A stretch of DNA of 37,675 nucleotides from the NCBI GenBank assembly GCA_035649235.1, contig DASRJX010000041.1:1-37675 (forward strand), given 5' to 3'. The translations under genes and the position numbers were made by a program. The stretch comes from DASRJX01 sp035649235. GTDB taxonomy: Bacteria; Acidobacteriota; Polarisedimenticolia; Gp22-AA2. The notes under the pieces are model-generated. The model saw only the letters and a program-made list of their open reading frames with translations. It had not been told where the DNA came from and made no database searches. How positions within the stretch are numbered: position 1 is the stretch's first letter; every line of letters begins with the position of its first letter. Shown in pieces: positions 1-7,456 of the stretch.

Positions 1-1299
1 GATCTCGCCCTCTACCTGCACGGCGGGGCCGTCTACGATCCTCCCGACCGCGCCGGGCTGGCGGGGTTGGCCACGCTCCTGATGCGGACGGGGGGCACCC
101 GAAGCCTACCGCCCGACCAGGTGGACGAGACGCTCGAGTCCCTGCCCGCGACGGTGTCGTTCGACGCGGGCGACGACGCGCTGAGCGGACGCCTCTCCTG
201 TCTCAAGAACAGGTTCCCGCAGGCACTTCGCATCCTGTCGGAGATGCTGCGGGAGCCGCGATTCGACGCCGCCCGGCTGGAGGTCGAGAGGGCCCGCATC
301 GCGGAGGAGATCCGCCGCCGCTGGGACGATCCCGCCGCCATCGCCGACCTCAACTTCCGCCTGCTGGCCTACGGCCCCGCGAGCCCCTGGGCGCGCCTGG
401 AGACGATCGAATCGGTGCGCCGCGTGGGGCGCGACGATCTCCTCGACTTCCACCGCCGCTACATCCGCCCGGGGAACGCGATCCTCGCGGTGTCGGGCGA
501 TTTCCAGACGGAGGAGATGAAGCGCCTGCTGCGCGGGGCGTTCGCCGGATGGCAAGGAGGTCCGGCCGACCTGCCGGCGATAGCGAAGACCGAGGACGCC
601 GTTCCGGTGGGCGTCCACCTCGTGGCGCGGCCACTGACCCAGTCGAGCATCGTCCTCGGACACCTCGGCGCGACGCGCTTCGACCCCGACAAGTTCCCGC
701 TCTTCGTCCTCAACGAGATCCTGGGCGAGGGAGGTTTCGCGTCGCGGCTCATGAAGGAGGTGCGGTCGACGCGCGGCCTGGCCTACTCGGTGTCGGGCGG
801 CGTCGGCTCCGACTCGGACCGTGGACTGTTCGAGATCACCTGCCGCACCCGGGCCGACGCAACGGTCCAGGCGATCGAGGCGATCCGCGACGTCGTGCGG
901 CGGCTGCGCGACGAGGGGCCGACGGAGGAGGAGATGCGCCGCGCGAAGGAGTCGCAAATCAATGCGTTCGTGTTCACCGTCGACGGGACGGCCCCCTACA
1001 TGCGGGCGTACCTGTTCTACAGGCACTACGGCTACCCGGAGGACTACCTAGAAGCCTGGCGGGACCGGCTGGCGCGCGTCAGCCGCGACGACGTCCTGCG
1101 CGCGGCGCGGCGGTTCCTGCACCCCGATCGGATCGCCGTGCTGGTGGTGGGCAACGCCGAGGCGTTCGACAGGCCGCTCGAGTCGCTGGGACTGGGCGCG
1201 CCGCGCCTCATCCAGCTGGGGGACGCGGGCGCGCCGCCGGAGACGCCGGCATCAGGCTCAGCTGCTCCGCCCGCCCCGCCGGCCTCTCCCCGGCCATGA
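1..1299 (+). CDS. M16-family peptidase homologue, non-catalytic subunit type (5' end outside window)
   Basis: The reading frame is open from base 1 and ends with TGA at 1297-1299, so the N-terminus is missing. The 432 visible residues follow the M16B (insulinase/processing-peptidase) pattern: the region around the first helix, then the C-terminal domain with the conserved SRLMKEVRSTRGLAY segment near residues 249-262. In catalytic members the sequence GLAHFLEHM carries the zinc motif HxxEH. Here the same place (residues 19-27) reads GLAGLATLL, so zinc ligands are absent. The Arg/Tyr pair of the C-terminal half (about R258 and Y262) is kept. This is the layout of the non-catalytic partner in bacterial M16B heterodimers, whose catalytic partner is usually the adjacent gene, here presumably upstream and outside the window. 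The last 25 residues are Pro/Ala-rich. The 3' end overlaps the convergent nuclease gene by 92 bases. Family assignment is firm; the partner is inferred. Confidence 0.85.
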   Translation, partial: DLALYLHGGAVYDPPDRAGLAGLATLLMRTGGTRSLPPDQVDETLESLPATVSFDAGDDALSGRLSCLKNRFPQALRILSEMLREPRFDAARLEVERARIAEEIRRRWDDPAAIADLNFRLLAYGPASPWARLETIESVRRVGRDDLLDFHRRYIRPGNAILAVSGDFQTEEMKRLLRGAFAGWQGGPADLPAIAKTEDAVPVGVHLVARPLTQSSIVLGHLGATRFDPDKFPLFVLNEILGEGGFASRLMKEVRSTRGLAYSVSGGVGSDSDRGLFEITCRTRADATVQAIEAIRDVVRRLRDEGPTEEEMRRAKESQINAFVFTVDGTAPYMRAYLFYRHYGYPEDYLEAWRDRLARVSRDDVLRAARRFLHPDRIAVLVVGNAEAFDRPLESLGLGAPRLIQLGDAGAPPETPASGSAAPPAPPASPRP

Positions 1300-2122
1300 G
1301 GCGCCTCTCCGCCTCGTCCTTGCGGCGGCGTTCCGCCGCCTGCCGCTCCCAGGCCACCTGGTGCTTCTGGGCGGGGCAGATGTCGCGGTACTCGCACCAG
1401 CGGCACAGGGCGCTCTCGCGCGCCGGGTGCTCCCGCGCCGCCTCGATGGCGTCGATGAGCCGCATGGCGGCTTTGCGGTGCGAGGCGATGTCCGCTTCGC
1501 TCCTTCGGGACTCGAGCCGCTTGCCGTGCGCCAGGTAGTGCCAGACGAGGCGGATCTCCTTCGCGTCCGGATAGCGATCGCTCACCGACATCTGATAGAA
1601 GGTGAGCTGGCGGTCGCGGAGCAGCTCTTCGTCGCGGGGCAGCCACGCCGAGGTCTTGTAGTCGTGGATCGCGTACACGCCGTCGGCCACGCGCGCCAGC
1701 CGATCGATGAAGCCCCTGATCTGATAGCGACCGGCCGGATCGAGCGCCAGCTGGAACTCGTCCTCGAGGCCCAGGGTCTCCCCGTCCTCCTCCGGGCGGC
1801 GCCGGTCGCAATAACCCCTGACGTACTCCTCCCCGGCCTTCCGGTAGTCGGCGGCGCAGAGCCCGCGGCGCACGATCGCGATCTTGTTCCGATCGTAGTT
1901 CTCCTCCCACTTCCGGTGGTAGACACCGACGATCTCGGCCGTCCGCGGCCTCCGGCCCTCTTTCAGGACGTGGTACAGGTGCTCGATCGCCTCGTGGACC
2001 CGGTTCCCCAGGAACGCCTCGATCCCCTGCGTGTCGCGCCGGATGCGATCGATGTAGCGGTAGCGGTACTGCAGCGGGCACTTCTCGAAGCAGCTGAGGC
2101 GGGAGTTGGAGTAGACGGTCAC
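1208..2122 (-). CDS. RecB-like PD-(D/E)XK nuclease with 4Fe-4S cluster motif
   Basis: Predicted 304-residue single-domain exonuclease of the RecB/Cas4/AddB nuclease superfamily. Visible motifs are H43 in GNRVHEA, E122, D140 in GFIDRL, D154-Y-K156 in IHDYKTS, and the QxxxY motif at Q172-Y176. Four cysteines are placed as in iron-sulfur nucleases: C11 (or C15) near the N-terminus, then C240, C243 and C249 in CRWCEYRDIC. The GTG start at 2122 is preceded by AGGAG and by a TATACT box. The frame stays open further upstream, but that part has no family similarity. No helicase or cas gene is visible nearby, so it is a stand-alone nuclease, probably in DNA repair or end processing (inference). The C-terminal tail is charged, then Pro/Ala-rich, and lies opposite the end of the M16 gene. 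The fold is clear; the cellular role is not. Confidence 0.85.
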   Translation of the reverse strand: MTVYSNSRLSCFEKCPLQYRYRYIDRIRRDTQGIEAFLGNRVHEAIEHLYHVLKEGRRPRTAEIVGVYHRKWEENYDRNKIAIVRRGLCAADYRKAGEEYVRGYCDRRRPEEDGETLGLEDEFQLALDPAGRYQIRGFIDRLARVADGVYAIHDYKTSAWLPRDEELLRDRQLTFYQMSVSDRYPDAKEIRLVWHYLAHGKRLESRRSEADIASHRKAAMRLIDAIEAAREHPARESALCRWCEYRDICPAQKHQVAWERQAAERRRKDEAERRLMAGERPAGRAEQLSLMPASPAARPRPPAG

Positions 2123-2145
2123 GCCGCTCCTCTCGCGACGGCAGC

Positions 2146-2151
2146 AGTATA
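2146..2151 (-). promoter_or_regulatory. -10 box (TATACT) of the RecB-like nuclease gene
   Basis: On the minus strand GCTATACTGC lies about 24 bases upstream of the GTG start, which implies a very short leader. I see no good -35 element. Confidence 0.5.
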
Positions 2152-2209
2152 GCGCATCCGTGCCGCCGGCCCGAGGGTTCTGCCGGTGGCCGCCGCGGAG
2201 TCGTTCTGC

Positions 2210-2215
2210 TAAAAT
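2210..2215 (+). promoter_or_regulatory. -10 box (TAAAAT) of the cyclophilin gene
   Basis: GCTAAAATCG stands out in GC-rich surroundings, 58 bases upstream of the ATG at 2274 and divergent from the nuclease promoter at 2146-2151. No clear -35 is visible. Confidence 0.45.
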
Positions 2216-2273
2216 CGCCGGCCCTGCGCGCTTCCGCCAGGACGAGTTCCATGACCGGCACAGGAGGTCACCG

Positions 2274-2921
2274 ATGATCGTGTCGTCGTTTCCCGCGCGC
2301 AGAGCCGCGCGCACCTGCACCGCGTTGGCGGCCATCGCATTTCTGTCCGGCCTGGCTTTCGGCCAGACTCCGGCGGCGCCGCCCGGACCCAAGAAGGAGG
2401 CCAGCATGCCGACGGGAGAGAAGACCGGCGCCAAGAAGGACGTCGCCGTGATCAAGACGGCCCTGGGCACGGTCGTGTTCGAGTTCCTGCCGGACGTCGC
2501 GCCCAAGATGGTCGAGAACTTCAAGGACCTGGCGAAGAGCGGCTTCTACAATGGAACCACGTTCCACCGGGTGATCAACGGCTTCATGATCCAGGGGGGC
2601 GATCCCCTGTCGAAGGACGACGACCCGAGCAACGATGGCACCGGATCCGGTCCCCGCAAGATGCCGGCCGAGTTCACCACCAAGTACAGCCACACGCGGG
2701 GCATGGTCTCGACAGCCCGCTCCCAGGACCCGAACAGCGGCTCCTGCCAGTTCTTCATCGTCCAGAAGGAGTCGAAGTTCCTGGACAACAAGTACACGAT
2801 CTTCGGCCGGGTCCTCGAGGGCCTCGACGTGGTCGACAAGATCTCGCTCGTCCCCAAGGGCCAGAACGATCGGCCCCTCAAGAACGTCGTGATGGAGTCG
2901 GTCACCATCGAGACCCGCTGA
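2274..2921 (+). CDS. cyclophilin-type peptidyl-prolyl cis-trans isomerase, exported
   Basis: A 215-residue protein that should catalyse cis-trans isomerisation of X-Pro bonds during folding outside the cytoplasm. Residues 1-30 form a signal peptide with an Arg-rich start, a hydrophobic core and a likely cut after AFG. The cyclophilin domain covers about 55-215. It has the active-site stretch FHRVINGFMIQGGD, then SGSCQFFIV and the FGRV segment. The ATG at 2274 has AGGAGG 6 bases upstream, which fixes this start; the frame extends further upstream without signal-peptide logic. A second ideal ribosome site precedes Met45, just after the signal peptide. The dCMP deaminase follows almost directly and may be co-transcribed. 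The family is certain; the folding clients are unknown. Confidence 0.93.
   Translation: MIVSSFPARRAARTCTALAAIAFLSGLAFGQTPAAPPGPKKEASMPTGEKTGAKKDVAVIKTALGTVVFEFLPDVAPKMVENFKDLAKSGFYNGTTFHRVINGFMIQGGDPLSKDDDPSNDGTGSGPRKMPAEFTTKYSHTRGMVSTARSQDPNSGSCQFFIVQKESKFLDNKYTIFGRVLEGLDVVDKISLVPKGQNDRPLKNVVMESVTIETR
2394..2408 (+). promoter_or_regulatory. internal ribosome binding site and ATG within the cyclophilin gene
   Basis: AAGGAGG at 2394-2400 is followed by five bases and an in-frame ATG at 2406. Starting there would give a 171-residue cyclophilin without a signal peptide. It may also be chance, since the bases encode Lys-Lys-Glu. Confidence 0.35.
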
Positions 2922-2923
2922 CG

Positions 2924-3472
2924 GTGAGGGCGCGCGGGGGCGGAGTGCGCATCGTGCCGTCCGGCCGGGCGGGTCGCTCCCGCAGGGCCCCGGGCGCGGG
3001 GGCACGGGAGCGCGTCGACTGGCACACCTACTTCATGAACATCGCGCGCCAGGTGGCGACGCGATCCACCTGCGACCGCAAGCACGTCGGCGCGGTCATC
3101 GTGCGCGCCCGGACCATTCTCTCCACGGGCTACAACGGATCGATCCGCGGCATGCCGCACTGCGACGACGTGGGGCACGACATGGACGGGGGGCACTGCG
3201 TCGCCACCATCCACGCGGAGGCGAACGCGATCCTGCAGGCGGCCAAGAACGGCGCCATGATCGACGGCGCGGAGATCTACACCACGGCCAGCCCCTGCTG
3301 GAACTGCTTCAAGCTGATCGCGAACGCCGGGATCCGGACGATCTACTACGGGGAGTTCTACCGCGACCTCAAGAGCGTCAAGGTGGCCCGGCAGCTGAAG
3401 ATCGGCCTCGTCGATCTCGGAGCGGCGCCCTCCGATGCGGCCGGGTGCGACTGGAGCGGGCCGGAGCGCTGA
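2924..3472 (+). CDS. deoxycytidylate (dCMP) deaminase, ComEB-like
   Basis: Predicted zinc enzyme that deaminates dCMP to dUMP and so feeds dTMP synthesis. The zinc site is visible as H97-A-E99 (HAEANAI) and C125-x2-C128 (PCWNC). Additional His/Cys residues at H79-C80, H85 and C92 match the second metal-binding loop of ComEB and T4-type dCMP deaminases. The domain starts near residue 31 (VDWHTYF). GTG at 2924 gives 182 residues, but the first 30 are low-complexity and Arg-rich. In-frame GTGs at 2945 and 2954 are equally plausible, and GGGCGGAG lies just before 2954. The gene begins two bases after the cyclophilin stop, so it is probably co-transcribed. Function is well supported; the start is uncertain. 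Confidence 0.88.
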   Translation: MRARGGGVRIVPSGRAGRSRRAPGAGARERVDWHTYFMNIARQVATRSTCDRKHVGAVIVRARTILSTGYNGSIRGMPHCDDVGHDMDGGHCVATIHAEANAILQAAKNGAMIDGAEIYTTASPCWNCFKLIANAGIRTIYYGEFYRDLKSVKVARQLKIGLVDLGAAPSDAAGCDWSGPER

Positions 3473-3485
3473 GTCGCTCTCCCCT

Positions 3486-4580
3486 TCAGCCGGGCGGGCG
3501 GCTGCCCCCGGCCGGCTCCCTTCCGGCGGCGGGCGGCGCCCCGCCGGTCGGCGGCAGGGCGGGACGGTCCTCCTTCGGCGCCGCGCCGCCCCGGCCCGAC
3601 ACCCCCTCCGCGAGGCCCGGGAGTTGTCCGGCCAGCGCCTGCGCGATGGCGCTGGTGAGCGTTCCGTGGACCTCGACGTCGGGGCCGCTCTGATCGATCC
3701 GGATTCCATCCAGGAACTCGAGCCAGGGGCCGGTCCCCTGCTGGCTGGCGCTCATGCGCGCCAGGGCGACGAGCCCCCGCGCCGCGTCCGCCAGCTGCTT
3801 CGCGCCCGGCTCGGCTTCGGCCTGCCCGAACAGGACAAACGCGATTGTCTTGTCGATCACGCCCTGGAAGGCCAGCGCCTTCAGGTGGCCGGCGCCGGGC
3901 GCCGACAGCGGCGCCTCGCGACCACCGGACGACATCCCTCGCCGTGCCAGATCGACCAGCGGCGCGTAATCGATGGCGCCCCAGATCTGCGCCGCCGGCT
4001 GGACCTTCCCCAGGACGCCCATCAACGACGACGCCCCGAGGCCCGCGTCCTTGCCCGACCCTGTCCCGCGCACTTGCCGCAGCACGCCCCGGGGGCCGAA
4101 GACGGGAGTCCCACCCGGCAGCACGGTCAGGCTCACGTCCGGCTGTCCCGCCACTTCCAGCAAGGTCAGGATCTCCTGGCCGCCGGTCAGCTGGCGCATC
4201 CGTGCTTCCTCGAAGGTCCCCTCGGCCAGCACGGCGTAGCCCGTACCGCCGCCCTCCTGCGGGACCAGGGCGAGGGCCACGCGGTCCACCTTCCGGATCA
4301 CCTCCGGACCGAGCGCCTGCCGGATCATCTTGAACGAGGGGGTCGCGTCGAGATCCGCCGCCAGGTCGTCGAGCCAGCGCTCCGCCGCCTCCCGCTCGCG
4401 CAGAGCTTTCATCTCGACCACGGCTAGTCCGACACTTTCCCGCGGCAGGTGGCGCAGCGCGCTGCCGCGGATGCGGTCGGATACCCCCGGCGCCCGGCGG
4501 GCGCAGGCGACGGCGAGGCCGCACAACAGAAGCGAGAGCAGGAAGCCCCAGGGTCGTCTGCCTTCCGGCGGTCGTCTCAT
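3486..4580 (-). CDS. predicted lipoprotein of unknown function
   Basis: A 364-residue protein with a lipoprotein signal: Arg-rich start, hydrophobic stretch LLSLLLCGLAVAC, and lipidated Cys at about residue 26. I do not recognise the body, which has no enzymatic motif I can see. It has an alpha/beta pattern with repeated short hydrophobic strands such as VDRVALALV and GYAVLAEG, and it ends in about 45 residues rich in Pro, Gly and Ala. The ATG at 4580 has GGAGGAG at good spacing. It lies 34 bases after the ABC permease, on the same strand, so it probably belongs to the fabI-ABC transporter operon and could be an envelope accessory of that transporter (inference). The opposite strand also has long open frames, but they lack start signals and look like composition artefacts. 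Confidence 0.75.
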   Translation of the reverse strand: MRRPPEGRRPWGFLLSLLLCGLAVACARRAPGVSDRIRGSALRHLPRESVGLAVVEMKALREREAAERWLDDLAADLDATPSFKMIRQALGPEVIRKVDRVALALVPQEGGGTGYAVLAEGTFEEARMRQLTGGQEILTLLEVAGQPDVSLTVLPGGTPVFGPRGVLRQVRGTGSGKDAGLGASSLMGVLGKVQPAAQIWGAIDYAPLVDLARRGMSSGGREAPLSAPGAGHLKALAFQGVIDKTIAFVLFGQAEAEPGAKQLADAARGLVALARMSASQQGTGPWLEFLDGIRIDQSGPDVEVHGTLTSAIAQALAGQLPGLAEGVSGRGGAAPKEDRPALPPTGGAPPAAGREPAGGSRPPG

Positions 4581-4614
4581 CGCTCGCTCCTCCGCGTTGT
4601 CTGGTGTCGAGGCT

Positions 4615-5505
4615 TCAGAAGTCGACCCGCCTGAAATAGAGGATCGCCAGCCCCAGGGCGGCCAGGCCCGAGACGAGCGTTCCTCCCACCGGCATCCAGG
4701 TGGTGACGGGACGGTGCAGGATCAGCTCGCTGGCGATCTGGCCGAAGTCGTAGGTTCTCGGGAGGCCGTGGTAGAGCGTCTCGACCATGCCCTGCGCCAG
4801 GAAGCGGGCCGTCTTGCTGGTCAGCAGCATCGGCCAGTTGCGGTTGGCGTGCGGCAGGCGGATCACCAGGCTGACGATGAAGATGCCCGTCGTCATCATG
4901 AGGCCGATGGTGGTCGAGCGCAGCAGCACTCCGATCAGGACCAGGAACCCCAGCAGGGCTCCGAAGTAGGCCGTCATCATGAGGCCGGAGAGGATGAAGC
5001 CCCAGTTCCAGAAGCCCGTCTTCAGCCCCAGGATCAGGCCCACGCCGCCCACCAGGTAGATCAGGTTCGCCCCCGCCACCAGGAGGGCGCCCAGGTATCG
5101 CGCCGCGAACAGGGCCGGCCTGGAGACGGGCTTGGCGAGGATCAGGTCGATCGTTCCCTTCTCCAGCATGCGGGGCACCAGGCTGGAGGTGGCGAACACC
5201 GCGAGCAGGATCCCCATCGGATACAGGACGAACGAGATGCCGATCTGGATCCCCTGGACCAGCGCCGCGGCCGTGAGGGCGTCGGGCTGCTGGCCTGCCG
5301 GTCCGCCGAGCGTGAAGCTGCCGCTCGAGGCGCGGCCCTCCAGACCGAACACCTTGATCGAGGTGATGGCGCCGTCCGCCACGTCCGTCTGCAGCGCCAG
5401 GATCAGGAAGAGATGGACCAGCGTCACGATGCCGAAGTAGAAGAGGAGCGTCTTCCGGTACAGCAGCTCGCGCGCGGCGTCCAGGATCAGGGCGCGGATC
5501 TTCAC
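4615..5505 (-). CDS. ABC-2 type transporter permease
   Basis: A 296-residue inner-membrane protein with about six membrane segments. The first lies near residue 20 (FYFGIVTLVHLFLIL) and the last near the C-terminus (GLAALGLAILYF). A long external loop follows the first segment. The stretch LAKPVSRPALFAARYLG is typical of ABC-2 permeases of the NatB/NosY kind. The GTG start at 5505 overlaps the ATPase stop by four bases (GTGA), so the two are translationally coupled and form one exporter. The substrate cannot be read from the sequence. A much longer frame through this region, extending to about 7113, is not a real fusion; its upstream part is the ATPase and fabI genes read in the wrong frame. 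Confidence 0.88.
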   Translation of the reverse strand: MKIRALILDAARELLYRKTLLFYFGIVTLVHLFLILALQTDVADGAITSIKVFGLEGRASSGSFTLGGPAGQQPDALTAAALVQGIQIGISFVLYPMGILLAVFATSSLVPRMLEKGTIDLILAKPVSRPALFAARYLGALLVAGANLIYLVGGVGLILGLKTGFWNWGFILSGLMMTAYFGALLGFLVLIGVLLRSTTIGLMMTTGIFIVSLVIRLPHANRNWPMLLTSKTARFLAQGMVETLYHGLPRTYDFGQIASELILHRPVTTWMPVGGTLVSGLAALGLAILYFRRVDF

Positions 5506-6521
5506 GCGCCCTCCCCGTCGCTCACCACCCGCACGAACACCTCCTCGAGGCTCTCGCGGCGCGGGCGGACGGAGGTGATCGAGACCTGCTCGGAGCGCAG
5601 GGCGTCGATCAGGCGATTCAAGTCGGCGTGGCCGCCCGGATACGTCAGGACCACGGGCTCGTCGGCGGCCGGCCCCGCGGCCCCGGGTGCTCCGGCCCCC
5701 GCCATCGCAGGCGCCCCGCCCATCGCCGGCGGCGCCGGTGGCGCGACCGCGAGGCCGGGGAACCGCGCCGCGAGGGCCAGAAGCCTCTGGCGCGAGGCGC
5801 CGTGCGCCTCCAGCTCGAAGGCGCTCGACACCCGCGTCAGGTCCTCCACCTGTCCCTCGCGCACCAGCCGACCCCCCTTCAGGATGGCGACGCGGTCGCA
5901 GACTCGCTCGACCTCGGAGAGGAGGTGCGAGTTCAGGAAGATCGTGGCGCCGCGCTCCTTCTGCTCCAGGAGGAGATCGCGGATCTCCCTGCGTCCGACC
6001 GGGTCGACGCCGTCGGTCGGCTCGTCCAGGATCAGGAGATCCGGCTCGTTCAGGATCGCCTGGGCCATGCCGAGTCGCTGCATCATCCCCTTGGAGTACT
6101 TCCGAACCGGGGTGCCCCGCCAGTCCTCGAGCTTGACGCGCTTCAGGAGCAGGTCCACGCGGCGTCCCAGCTCCGGGTCGCCCAGGCCCGACAGGCGGCC
6201 GAAGAAGTACAGCGTCTGCTCTCCAGTCAGGTGGGCGGGATACCGGTGGTTCTCGGGCAGGTAGCCCACGCGCGCCCTGGTCTCCACGTCGCCGGCCGGG
6301 CGATCGAGGACCGTCACCCGCCCGCCGGTCGGGAAGGCGATCCCGAGCGCCAGCTTCACGAGCGTCGTCTTCCCGGCGCCGTTCGGTCCCAGGAGGCCGA
6401 AGACCGTGCCTCGCGGGACCTTCAGGTCGAGGGCGGAGAGAGCCTGCACCCGGCGGCGGCGAAGGACCGAGCCGTAGGTCTTGCAGAGTCCAGAGGCTTC
6501 GAGCGCGAGCGAGGCGTTCGT
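5502..6521 (-). CDS. ABC transporter ATP-binding protein, apparent ACG start
   Basis: The ATPase partner of the ABC-2 permease, about 339 residues. Numbered from the proposed start it has an A-loop region KTYG at 14-17, Walker A GPNGAGKTT at 45-53, signature YSKGM at 142-146, Walker B LLILDEP at 162-168 and the H-loop His at about 199. After the ATPase domain comes an Ala/Pro/Gly-rich linker and a C-terminal domain ending in the usual LEEVFVRVV segment. The first ATG/GTG/TTG in frame is GTG at 6449, but starting there removes the conserved A-loop strand. Upstream of it the frame stays open to TAG at 6533-6531, which is the fabI stop, and the only start-like signal is AGGAG, six bases, then ACG at 6521. 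I therefore place the start at ACG. The alternatives are GTG 6449 or a sequence error in an ATG. Confidence 0.85.
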   Translation of the reverse strand, partial: TNASLALEASGLCKTYGSVLRRRRVQALSALDLKVPRGTVFGLLGPNGAGKTTLVKLALGIAFPTGGRVTVLDRPAGDVETRARVGYLPENHRYPAHLTGEQTLYFFGRLSGLGDPELGRRVDLLLKRVKLEDWRGTPVRKYSKGMMQRLGMAQAILNEPDLLILDEPTDGVDPVGRREIRDLLLEQKERGATIFLNSHLLSEVERVCDRVAILKGGRLVREGQVEDLTRVSSAFELEAHGASRQRLLALAARFPGLAVAPPAPPAMGGAPAMAGAGAPGAAGPAADEPVVLTYPGGHADLNRLIDALRSEQVSITSVRPRRESLEEVFVRVVSDGEGA

Positions 6522-6533
6522 CCCGGTCTCCTA
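6519..6533 (-). promoter_or_regulatory. ribosome binding site and ACG start codon of the ABC ATPase, overlapping the fabI stop
   Basis: Minus-strand reading is TAGGAG-ACCGGG-ACG. The fabI stop codon TAG forms part of the Shine-Dalgarno sequence AGGAG, and ACG sits six bases after it. This explains where translation of the conserved N-terminus could begin. Confidence 0.5.
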
Positions 6534-7295
6534 CGTCCCCATCACGTGGTAGCCGTTGTCGACGAAGAGGACTTCGCCCGTGATCCCGCGCGCCAGCGGG
6601 CTGCACAGGAACACGGCCGCGTCCCCCACCTCCGCCGGCTCGGTGTTGCGCGGCAGGGGCGACTTCTCGCGCACGTGCGCCAGGATCGAGCTGAAGCCGG
6701 AGATGCCACGCGCCGCCAGCGTGTTGATCGGGCCGGCCGAGATGCCGTTGACCCGGATGTCCTGCTTTCCGAGGTCGTACGCCAGGTAGCGCACGCTGGC
6801 CTCCAACGCCGCCTTCGCCACGCCCATGACGTTGTATTTCGGCACCACGCGCTCCGAGCCGAGGTAGGTCAGCGCCACGATGCTGCCGCCTCCCGCCATG
6901 AGCGGGGCGGCGCGCTGTGCCAGGGCCGTCAGCGAATAAGCGCTGATGTCCAGCGCGGTCGCGAAGCCCTCGCGCGACGTGGTCAGGAAGGCTCCCTCGA
7001 TGTCCTCCTTCTTCGCGAATGCCACGCAATGGACCAGGATGTCGAGGCGGCCGAAGTGCTCCTGGACCTTCGCGAACATGGCGTCGATCTCGCCGTCCCG
7101 GGTGACGTCGCACGGGACGATCAGCGAGCCCGGGATTCCGGCCGCCAGCCCCTCGACGTTCTCCTTGAGTCGATCTCCCTGATAATTGAAGGCCAGCCGC
7201 GCCCCCTCGCGGTGGAACGCCTCGGCGATCGACCAGGCGATGCTCCGCTTGTTGGCGACGCCGACGATCAGGGCCTGCTTCCCTTGCAGCAGCAT
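6531..7295 (-). CDS. fabI: enoyl-[acyl-carrier-protein] reductase (NADH)
   Basis: A 254-residue short-chain dehydrogenase of the FabI family. It reduces trans-2-enoyl-ACP in the last step of each fatty-acid elongation cycle, in the cytoplasm. The dinucleotide-binding segment is GVANKRSIAW at residues 12-21. The catalytic set is Y144, Y154 and K161 (TYLGSER and YNVMGVAK), with the FabI spacing Y-x6-K. The length equals that of typical FabI proteins. The ATG at 7295 is preceded by GAGGTG at good spacing. It is the first gene of a probable operon with the ABC transporter and lipoprotein, an unusual neighbour set for fabI. Confidence 0.95.
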   Translation of the reverse strand: MLLQGKQALIVGVANKRSIAWSIAEAFHREGARLAFNYQGDRLKENVEGLAAGIPGSLIVPCDVTRDGEIDAMFAKVQEHFGRLDILVHCVAFAKKEDIEGAFLTTSREGFATALDISAYSLTALAQRAAPLMAGGGSIVALTYLGSERVVPKYNVMGVAKAALEASVRYLAYDLGKQDIRVNGISAGPINTLAARGISGFSSILAHVREKSPLPRNTEPAEVGDAAVFLCSPLARGITGEVLFVDNGYHVMGT

Positions 7296-7358
7296 GCCGT
7301 CACCTCGCCCCCGTGGGGATGGACCGAGCGGGCTCGCCGCGACCCCGCCGGCGCGACG

Positions 7359-7364
7359 ATACTA
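7359..7364 (-). promoter_or_regulatory. possible -10 box (TAGTAT) upstream of fabI
   Basis: GGGTAGTATCG lies about 64 bases upstream of the fabI ATG in the gap after gabT. No convincing -35 is visible, so this is a weak call. Confidence 0.3.
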
Positions 7365-7412
7365 CCCGAATCAACGACGGAGTTGGGCGCCCGGTTCCCA
7401 CGGTGTGCGACG

Positions 7413-7435
7413 GCCCGCCCTGACCGATGGCGGGC
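7413..7435 (-). terminator. GC-rich hairpin downstream of gabT
   Basis: Perfect 7-bp arms (GCCCGCC and GGCGGGC) flank a 9-base loop, about 20 bases after the gabT stop. There is no T-run behind it, so it may only stabilise the 3' end or work with Rho. Confidence 0.35.
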
Positions 7436-7456
7436 GACCCCGGCGGAGGGCGCCGA

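Noticed and set aside
1208..2122. Cas4 of a CRISPR system
   Set aside because: No other cas gene or repeat array is in the window; the motifs are shared with many RecB-like nucleases.
4330..6264. Open frame of 644 codons on the plus strand
   Set aside because: Antisense to the ABC transporter genes and lipoprotein, with no recognisable domain.
4615..7113. Apparent 832-residue protein ending in the ABC permease
   Set aside because: The upstream part is fabI and the ATPase in the wrong frame; only residues from GTG 5505 onward look like a permease.
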